This document shows, one piece after another, positions 1-3,187 of a DNA stretch of 5,934 bases. Position 1 is the first letter of the stretch; each line of letters opens with the position of its first letter. Source of the stretch: Pseudomonadota bacterium (GTDB lineage: Bacteria > Myxococcota > Polyangia > Polyangiales > Polyangiaceae); NCBI GenBank assembly GCA_023419055.1, contig JAEZYO010000400.1:1-5934 (forward strand). The letters are read 5' to 3'. Under the pieces are notes generated by a model, which was given only the letters and a program-made list of their open reading frames with translations, was not told the DNA's origin and made no database searches. Both the position numbers and the translations under genes were made by a program.

Positions 1-425
1 AGCTCGGTGAGCTCTGGTACCGGAGCTTCGGCTACTGGTCGACCGAGGACCTCGAGAGCGGCCTCGTCTTCAAGTACGTCGACAACGCGGAAGCGATCAG
101 CCGAGTCACCATCCGCGCTACCCCGCAGGAGTGGGCGCGCGTGATGCTGACGAAGCAGTTCGACAACCTCACCTTCGACAACGGCCCGCACTCGTTCACC
201 CGCGTGGTCTTGCGCTACCGCCTGTGGGAGATGGCGAAGGGCAGCGACGAGGCGAAGCGCGCGGGGGCGATCCGCACGCTCAAGTTCATGAAGGAGCTGG
301 GCGTCTTGCTCGCGCTCCGCAAGGAGCAGGGCGCGACCGGCGAGCTCGCGAAGGCGGCCTACTTCGAGCTCATGAACCCGAAGCTCGTGGTGGGCGTCGC
401 CATCCCGGACGCCGACCAGAAGTGA
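1..425 (+). CDS. Unrecognised protein, 3' end only (5' end outside window)
   Basis: This frame is open from the first full codon (position 3) to the TGA at 423-425. It has G or C at nearly every third codon position, which marks it as coding; about 140 residues are visible and the start lies upstream of the window. An internal GTG-ATG at 141-146 could be taken for a start, but the codon bias runs unbroken through it. The visible protein is soluble-looking, with no membrane segment and no cysteines. It is aromatic and acidic at first (LGELWYRSFGYWSTEDLESG), then probably helical and rich in Lys, Arg and Leu (KFMKELGVLLALRKEQG). I do not recognise the family and assign no function. Its stop codon overlaps the GTG start of the lipoprotein gene by 4 nt, so the two are probably co-transcribed and translationally coupled. 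Confidence 0.8.
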   Translation, partial: LGELWYRSFGYWSTEDLESGLVFKYVDNAEAISRVTIRATPQEWARVMLTKQFDNLTFDNGPHSFTRVVLRYRLWEMAKGSDEAKRAGAIRTLKFMKELGVLLALRKEQGATGELAKAAYFELMNPKLVVGVAIPDADQK

Positions 426-1009
426 AGTCCGCCGTCGTCGCCGCCTGCCTGGCCCTCGCGCTCTTCGGTTGCGCGGGGGCCAAGCGCAACGCGAGCACCG
501 ATGCCGGCGGCCCCGAGACGAACCACGCGGGCCCTCCTTCGATCGAGGGTCCGCTCGCGGCCTGCGCCCCGACCGGGCCCGAGACCTGCGAGAACGCCGT
601 CGACGACAACTGCAACGGCGTGATCGACGAGGGCTGCGAGCAGCGAGGGGGCCTCGTGCAGTTCGTGATCGCCTGGGACAAGCCGGCGTCGGACGTCGAT
701 CTACGGGTAGTGGATCCCAACGGTGAGCTCGTCGAGGTCGGGCGGGCCGCCGAGAGCGGCTTGCTGAAGGAGCGGGACTGCCCGGGTCGAAGCGGCGAGT
801 GTCGCGGGAAGAACCTCGAGAATGTGTTCCTGGAAGGAAACGAGCCGCTCCGCGGTTCCTATCGTGTAAAGATCCGTTTGGAGTCGCTGGGGGGCGAAAC
901 GCCGCCGATTTCGGTGCGCTTCGGCGCCCGCCTCGGACAAAAGACCTTCGCCGCGGACCTGACGCTCGACCGTCCGGAAGCCGAGCGGGACTTCGTTCTG
1001 AAGCTCTGA
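422..1009 (+). CDS. Lipoprotein with MopE-like motif and DUF2135-like beta domain
   Basis: The protein has 195 residues. The GTG start at 422 is chosen because it gives a complete lipoprotein signal peptide: a basic start (MKS), a hydrophobic stretch at residues 4-15 and the lipobox LFGC, with Cys17 as the predicted lipidation site. The open frame extends further upstream, but there it is only a shadow of the preceding gene. Residues 18-45 are a loose linker. Residues 48-73 carry four cysteines (48, 56, 64, 72) in a pattern including CENAVDDNCNGVIDEGCE, which matches the MopE-type putative metal-binding motif found in many myxobacterial surface proteins. Residues 78-195 look like a beta-sandwich of the DUF2135/YfaP kind, with SDVDLRVVDPNGE near 90-102, ENVFLEG near 133 and GSYRVKI near 145. 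The likely location is the periplasmic or outer face of the cell envelope. It overlaps the upstream gene by 4 nt (GTGA). The domain names are pattern recognition, not search results, and metal binding is inferred. Confidence 0.85.
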   Translation: MKSAVVAACLALALFGCAGAKRNASTDAGGPETNHAGPPSIEGPLAACAPTGPETCENAVDDNCNGVIDEGCEQRGGLVQFVIAWDKPASDVDLRVVDPNGELVEVGRAAESGLLKERDCPGRSGECRGKNLENVFLEGNEPLRGSYRVKIRLESLGGETPPISVRFGARLGQKTFAADLTLDRPEAERDFVLKL

Positions 1010-1015
1010 CGCGGG

Positions 1016-1027
1016 TCCTCCGGAGGA
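1016..1027. repeat. 12-bp perfect palindrome after the lipoprotein gene
   Basis: TCCTCCGGAGGA lies 7 bases after the lipoprotein stop. It has no loop, so it is a poor terminator hairpin by itself. It could be a protein-binding site or chance in GC-rich DNA. I see no clear terminator for the lipoprotein gene. Confidence 0.3.
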
Positions 1028-1075
1028 GCCGGCGGGGATGAAAACGATCTCCTCGGGTGCGCCGGGGACCTCTGA

Positions 1076-1084
1076 TGCTATGGT
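1076..1084 (+). promoter_or_regulatory. Extended -10 promoter candidate for tatA
   Basis: TGCTATGGT fits an extended -10 element (TGnTAnnnT), with the hexamer TATGGT at 1079-1084. No good -35 hexamer lies 16-18 bases upstream, which is tolerable for an extended -10. It predicts a transcript start near 1091 and a leader of about 34 nt. Within that leader GGCTC (1097-1101) can pair with GAGCC (1109-1113), just before the ribosome binding site. Confidence 0.4.
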
Positions 1085-1113
1085 GGACCTCGTCCCGGCT
1101 CGGTCAGAGAGCC

Positions 1114-1119
1114 AGGAGG
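1114..1119 (+). promoter_or_regulatory. Ribosome binding site fixing the tatA start
   Basis: AGGAGG lies 5 bases before the ATG at 1125. This perfect Shine-Dalgarno sequence decides the start against the in-frame upstream ATG at 1038. Confidence 0.85.
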
Positions 1120-1124
1120 CTTCG

Positions 1125-1322
1125 ATGGGTTCTCTCTCTCCGATTCACTGGGTCATCGTTCTCGTCATCGTCTTGCTCGTCTTCGGGCCGGGTCGCCTCG
1201 CGGGCGTCGGAAAGGGCCTGGGTGAGGGCATCCGGTCCTTCAAGAAGGGCCTGAACGAAGACGCGGATCCGGAGAAGAAGGACGAGGATCCGAAGCAGCT
1301 GCCCGAAAACAAGAGCACGTGA
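1125..1322 (+). CDS. tatA: Sec-independent protein translocase subunit TatA/TatE
   Basis: The protein has 65 residues and assembles in the inner membrane with TatC to move folded proteins, typically ones with twin-arginine signals, across it. It has the full TatA plan. A short N-terminus (MGSLSPIH) precedes one membrane helix at about residues 9-20. The conserved Phe-Gly hinge follows in FGPGRL (20-25), then an amphipathic helix (about 26-43, including GKGLGEGIRSFKKGL), and a short, highly charged tail rich in Lys, Asp and Glu. The length and the SFKKGL ending fit TatA/TatE better than TatB, which is longer. Residue 8 is His, where E. coli TatA has Gln and TatB has Glu. The start is set by a perfect ribosome binding site; starting at 1038 instead would add 29 residues before the helix, which is not TatA-like. 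No tatB or tatC is in the window, so this gene stands apart from them or is an additional copy. Confidence 0.93.
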   Translation: MGSLSPIHWVIVLVIVLLVFGPGRLAGVGKGLGEGIRSFKKGLNEDADPEKKDEDPKQLPENKST

Positions 1323-1327
1323 TTCGC

Positions 1328-1371
1328 GGCGCTGCAGCCGGGGCTCTCGATAGGCGAGCCCCCGCAGCGCC
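1328..1371 (+). terminator. Two-part hairpin after tatA, probable terminator without T-run
   Basis: Five bases after the tatA stop, GGCGCTGC (1328-1335) pairs with GCAGCGCC (1364-1371). Inside it GGGGCTC (1340-1346) pairs with GAGCCCC (1356-1362), leaving a 9-base loop and a small internal loop (AGCC opposite C). That is 15 perfect pairs in total. No T-run follows, so it is not a textbook intrinsic terminator, but its place right after the gene suggests it ends or protects the tatA transcript. Confidence 0.5.
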
Positions 1372-1380
1372 AGTCGACTG

Positions 1381-1469
1381 ACGCCTCGGAGTCGATCGCC
1401 GTTCGCGCTCGCTCGAAAGAGCCTGGTGCGCGCCGGCGTCGCCCGCGTTGATGACGCTCGTCGAGGCGT
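1381..1469. repeat. Nested inverted repeats, possible branched structure
   Basis: ACGCCTCG (1381-1388) is exactly complementary to CGAGGCGT (1462-1469). Inside, CGCCG (1397-1401) pairs with CGGCG (1434-1438), GCGC (1405-1408) with GCGC (1428-1431), and GCTC (1411-1414) with GAGC (1419-1422) around a GAAA tetraloop. The result would be an 89-base folded element of unknown role. It has no tRNA features. The element may be chance in GC-rich DNA. Confidence 0.3.
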
Positions 1470-1477
1470 GCGCCTGC

Positions 1478-1496
1478 CGACTTCGTCTAGAAGTCG
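1478..1496. repeat. 7-bp hairpin in the tatA/DedA spacer
   Basis: CGACTTC (1478-1484) and GAAGTCG (1490-1496) are perfectly complementary, with a 5-base loop. It lies between convergent genes and could act in termination from either side. Confidence 0.4.
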
Positions 1497-1520
1497 CTCT
1501 TCGCGCCGATGGCTCGTGTC

Positions 1521-1541
1521 GGCGAGCGCCCGGCGCTCGCC
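1521..1541. repeat. 10-bp inverted repeat with 1-base centre
   Basis: GGCGAGCGCC (1521-1530) is followed after one base by its exact complement GGCGCTCGCC (1532-1541). As RNA it would give an 8-bp GC stem with a 5-base loop on either strand. It lies about 70 bases beyond the DedA stop, so it could be a back-up terminator or a protein site. Confidence 0.5.
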
Positions 1542-1567
1542 ACTCGCGGAACGCCGATACCGCTCGA

Positions 1568-1596
1568 GGTCTCGCGTCGGCGGGCGGCGCGAGACC
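1568..1596 (-). terminator. 9-bp hairpin after the DedA gene, probable terminator without T-run
   Basis: GGTCTCGCG (1568-1576) pairs exactly with CGCGAGACC (1588-1596) around an 11-base loop. It begins 13 bases after the stop of the minus-strand DedA gene. There is no T-run in the minus-strand direction, so termination is inferred from position and stem strength. Confidence 0.5.
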
Positions 1597-1609
1597 CGGC
1601 TTCACGCGC

Positions 1610-2266
1610 TCACGGAACCTGCGGCACTACCTTGCGGGAGCGCAGGTACTCGATGATGGCGGGCAGGATGCTGAGGAAGATGATCGCGAAGATGACGTAG
1701 TGGAAGTTCTTCTGCACGTAGTCGAGGTTGCCGAAGACGTAGCCCGCCGGGACGAAGATCACGACCCACGCGATCGCGCCGATCACGTTGAAGCTCAGGA
1801 AGCGGCTGTACGCCATCTTGCCGATGCCGGCGACGAAGGGCGCGAAGGTGCGCACGATCGGCACGAAGCGCGCGATGATGATCGTCTTCCCGCCGTACTT
1901 CTCGTAGAACGCCTGCGTCTTCAAGAGGTGCTTCTTGTTGAAGAGCCACGAGCCCTCGCTCCTGAAGACCTTGGGGCCGATCATGTGGCCCGCCGAGTAG
2001 TTGACCGCGTCACCGAGGATCGCCGCCGCGATCAGGAGCGGGATGGTGATGCCGATCGCGAGCGGCGAGTCCTTGACCGCGCAGAGCGCTCCGATGGCGA
2101 AGAGCAGCGAGTCACCGGGCAAAAACGGCGTCACCACCAGGCCGGTCTCGGCGAAGATGATGAGGAAGAGCACCACGTAGAGCCAGGGGCCCATCTGGTT
2201 TCCCCAATCGGCCAAATGGACGTTGAGGTGAGTAATGACGTTCCAGAAGGCGAGTATGTGCTCCAA
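1610..2266 (-). CDS. DedA-family membrane protein (SNARE-associated/VTT fold)
   Basis: The protein has 218 residues, the usual size for DedA proteins. These are inner-membrane proteins linked to proton-dependent transport, lipid-carrier or phospholipid handling and membrane-potential homeostasis. The diagnostic sequence [19 protein letters not shown] spans about 38-56. It is followed by [13 protein letters not shown] (85-97), [20 protein letters not shown] (120-139) and [12 protein letters not shown] (140-151). Glu40, Asp52, Arg133 and Arg139 stand where functionally essential acidic and arginine residues are reported in E. coli YqjA. Hydrophobic segments lie near 27-47, 53-80, 158-178 and 188-206. 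The start is TTG at 2266, chosen because the N-terminal stretch before the first motif ([16 protein letters not shown]) is typical of the family and a GGGAG site sits 9 bases upstream. The gene converges on tatA and diverges from the gene at 2515. The transported substrate cannot be read from sequence. Confidence 0.93.
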   Translation of the reverse strand: MEHILAFWNVITHLNVHLADWGNQMGPWLYVVLFLIIFAETGLVVTPFLPGDSLLFAIGALCAVKDSPLAIGITIPLLIAAAILGDAVNYSAGHMIGPKVFRSEGSWLFNKKHLLKTQAFYEKYGGKTIIIARFVPIVRTFAPFVAGIGKMAYSRFLSFNVIGAIAWVVIFVPAGYVFGNLDYVQKNFHYVIFAIIFLSILPAIIEYLRSRKVVPQVP

Positions 2267-2275
2267 GCGATGTTG

Positions 2276-2280
2276 CTCCC
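2276..2280 (-). promoter_or_regulatory. Ribosome binding site supporting the TTG start of the DedA gene
   Basis: On the minus strand GGGAG lies 9 bases before the TTG at 2266-2264. The next in-frame ATG (Met25) would remove the conserved N-terminal segment, so TTG is preferred. Confidence 0.55.
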
Positions 2281-2477
2281 GCGCCAGGCCAAAGACGAGA
2301 CAATGGCCGAGACCGCGCCACTTCCTACGGCGTAATCAGGGGGTGCGCAAGATCGGTCGGTTGAAGGTTCTAGTGGGTCAAATGGTGGCAAGGGGGTTCG
2401 GCGGCGCGCTCGGCACACCCGGGTGAAAAAGCGGCAAACGCGCCGGGTTCGCCGTGCGCCCGCTTCATCCCTGGTGA

Positions 2478-2506
2478 AACCTCCGAGGTTCGGGCTACGC
2501 TCGTAG
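2478..2506 (+). promoter_or_regulatory. Two adjacent dyads over the promoter of the gene at 2515
   Basis: AACCTC-C-GAGGTT (2478-2490) is a perfect 6+1+6 dyad. CTACG-CT-CGTAG (2495-2506) is a perfect 5+2+5 dyad covering the -10 candidate TACGCT (2496-2501). They could be operators, or short hairpins in the DNA. The leader from this -10 would be only about 7 bases, with no Shine-Dalgarno beyond a weak AGG at 2505-2507. TAGGTT (2504-2509) is an alternative -10 that would make the transcript leaderless. Confidence 0.35.
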
Positions 2507-2514
2507 GTTGAACG

Positions 2515-3108
2515 ATGAGCCAAGTCCTCGGACGAGTGATCGGGCGTGAGCTCGAAGGACCGCGTGGTCCCGACGTCGCTCATCGCGTTCGGGTCCCGCA
2601 GGACTGGATCGACGAGGCCGCGGTGATCGAGCTCGAGCTACCGCGGCACCTGCATTGCGCTGTTTGCGAGGGGGGTGGCTGCGATCTGTGCAATCGTTCC
2701 GGGGCGCACACGCTGCGGAGCCGCGGTGAGCCGGCGGAGATCGTCGAGGTGACGTTGCCGCACCGGGACCGCGAACGCCGCGATCCGGAGCCGACGCCCG
2801 GGTCAGCCACCGCGCCCACCTCCCGTTCCTTCGTGATCCGCATCCCGGAGCTCGGCGGCCTCCCTCCCGAAGGGAGCGAGCTGCCTCGCGGACACCTGCT
2901 GCTCACCGTCGCTCCGGCCGCGACGCCGGACAGCGGGGTGAAGCTCGTGCAGCGCGCCCCGGTTCTCGAAAAGGCGGAGAGCGCTGCGATCGCTGCGCCT
3001 TCTCACCCGCGAAAGCTCGCCGATTGGCAGCGCGTCCTCGCCGTATTTTTGGCGGTCGTGTTGTGGATCGCGCTTCTCGTCTACTTGCGCCTCGCCGGCC
3101 TCGGGTGA
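2515..3108 (+). CDS. J-less DnaJ-like zinc protein with C-terminal membrane anchor
   Basis: The protein has 197 residues and I recognise no named family. Residues 21-63 resemble the start of a DnaJ C-terminal region: a beta stretch (AHRVRVPQDWIDEAAVIELELP) running into CAVCEGGGCDLCNRSG. That gives two CxxC pairs (Cys48/51 and Cys56/59), enough for one zinc site where DnaJ has four such pairs. Residues 74-83 (AEIVEVTLPH) and 105-134 (FVIRIPELGG...LPRGHLLLTVAP) echo the DnaJ pattern of a beta strand, an RLPGxG-like turn, and GDLLVTV. There is no J-domain or HPD motif. A variable acidic/Pro linker covers about 84-103. One membrane helix at about 172-193 ends the protein, so it is probably tail-anchored with the zinc part in the cytoplasm. 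The ATG at 2515 is the first start, with little ribosome binding site. The DnaJ relationship is inferred from pattern only. Confidence 0.8.
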   Translation: MSQVLGRVIGRELEGPRGPDVAHRVRVPQDWIDEAAVIELELPRHLHCAVCEGGGCDLCNRSGAHTLRSRGEPAEIVEVTLPHRDRERRDPEPTPGSATAPTSRSFVIRIPELGGLPPEGSELPRGHLLLTVAPAATPDSGVKLVQRAPVLEKAESAAIAAPSHPRKLADWQRVLAVFLAVVLWIALLVYLRLAGLG

Positions 3109-3109
3109 A

Positions 3110-3127
3110 GTTGCCCATTCCGGCAAT
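3110..3127 (+). repeat. Small hairpin at the end of the DnaJ-like gene
   Basis: TTGCC (3111-3115) pairs with GGCAA (3122-3126) around 6 bases, with a flanking G-T wobble, two bases after the stop codon. It is too short and lacks a T-run, so it is only a weak terminator candidate. Confidence 0.3.
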
Positions 3128-3142
3128 GTTCCCGTTGGGCTA

Positions 3143-3164
3143 CGCGCCCTCGGGTCCGGGCGCG
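3143..3164. repeat. 7-bp GC hairpin upstream of the oxidoreductase gene
   Basis: CGCGCCC (3143-3149) pairs with GGGCGCG (3158-3164) around an 8-base loop. It lies 23 bases before the ATG at 3188. It could terminate transcription from the upstream gene (followed by GTTCAT, a poor T-run) or be an operator over the promoter; TGCTACGAA (3170-3178) just after it is a weak extended -10 candidate. Confidence 0.4.
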
Positions 3165-3176
3165 GTTCATGCTACG

Positions 3177-3183
3177 AAGGGAG
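3177..3183 (+). promoter_or_regulatory. Ribosome binding site of the oxidoreductase gene
   Basis: AAGGGAG, within a longer purine run (3176-3186), lies 4 bases before the ATG at 3188 and supports that start. Confidence 0.65.
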
Positions 3184-3187
3184 AGGT

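Larger units (their letters stand above)
2267..2514. other. Divergent intergenic region between the DedA gene and the gene at 2515
   Basis: These 248 bases hold the 5' regions of both divergent genes. For DedA on the minus strand, a weak pair TTGCGC (2350-2345) and TAGGAA (2327-2322) with a 17-base spacer is the best promoter I can find. On the plus strand GTGAAA (2474-2479) and TACGCT (2496-2501) with a 16-base spacer could serve the downstream gene. Other structure: CGGCGCG (2402-2408) is complementary to CGCGCCG (2439-2445), and GGCCA (2287-2291) to TGGCC (2304-2308). No convincing small gene is seen. Confidence 0.5.

Noticed and set aside
131..421. N-terminal extension of the lipoprotein to GTG at 131
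   Set aside because: This part is an out-of-frame shadow of the upstream gene (Arg/Gly/Pro-rich), whereas the GTG at 422 gives a complete lipoprotein signal peptide.
1038..1124. Upstream in-frame ATG for tatA
   Set aside because: It would place 29 polar residues before the membrane helix, unlike TatA, and AGGAGG at 1114-1119 points to 1125.
1381..1469. 89-base nested fold as a tRNA-like gene
   Set aside because: The outer stem is 8 bp, but there is no T-loop sequence, no anticodon arm and no 3' CCA context.
1448..2335. Long plus-strand open frame of 295 codons rich in Asp, Glu, Arg and His
   Set aside because: It lies antisense to the DedA gene, whose motifs are unmistakable. Its composition is what the opposite strand of a GC-rich membrane-protein gene gives.
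2341..2400. TTGACC on the minus strand (near 2378) as the DedA -35 element
   Set aside because: No acceptable -10 hexamer lies 15-19 bases downstream of it on that strand.
2492..3145. Nine-base repeat GGGCTACGC at 2492-2500 and 3137-3145, and a shared GCTAYG in several promoter regions
   Set aside because: A 9-mer match is not surprising in GC-rich DNA. The positions relative to the start codons differ, and the second copy does not give a good -10. GCTAYG may simply reflect the local -10 preference.
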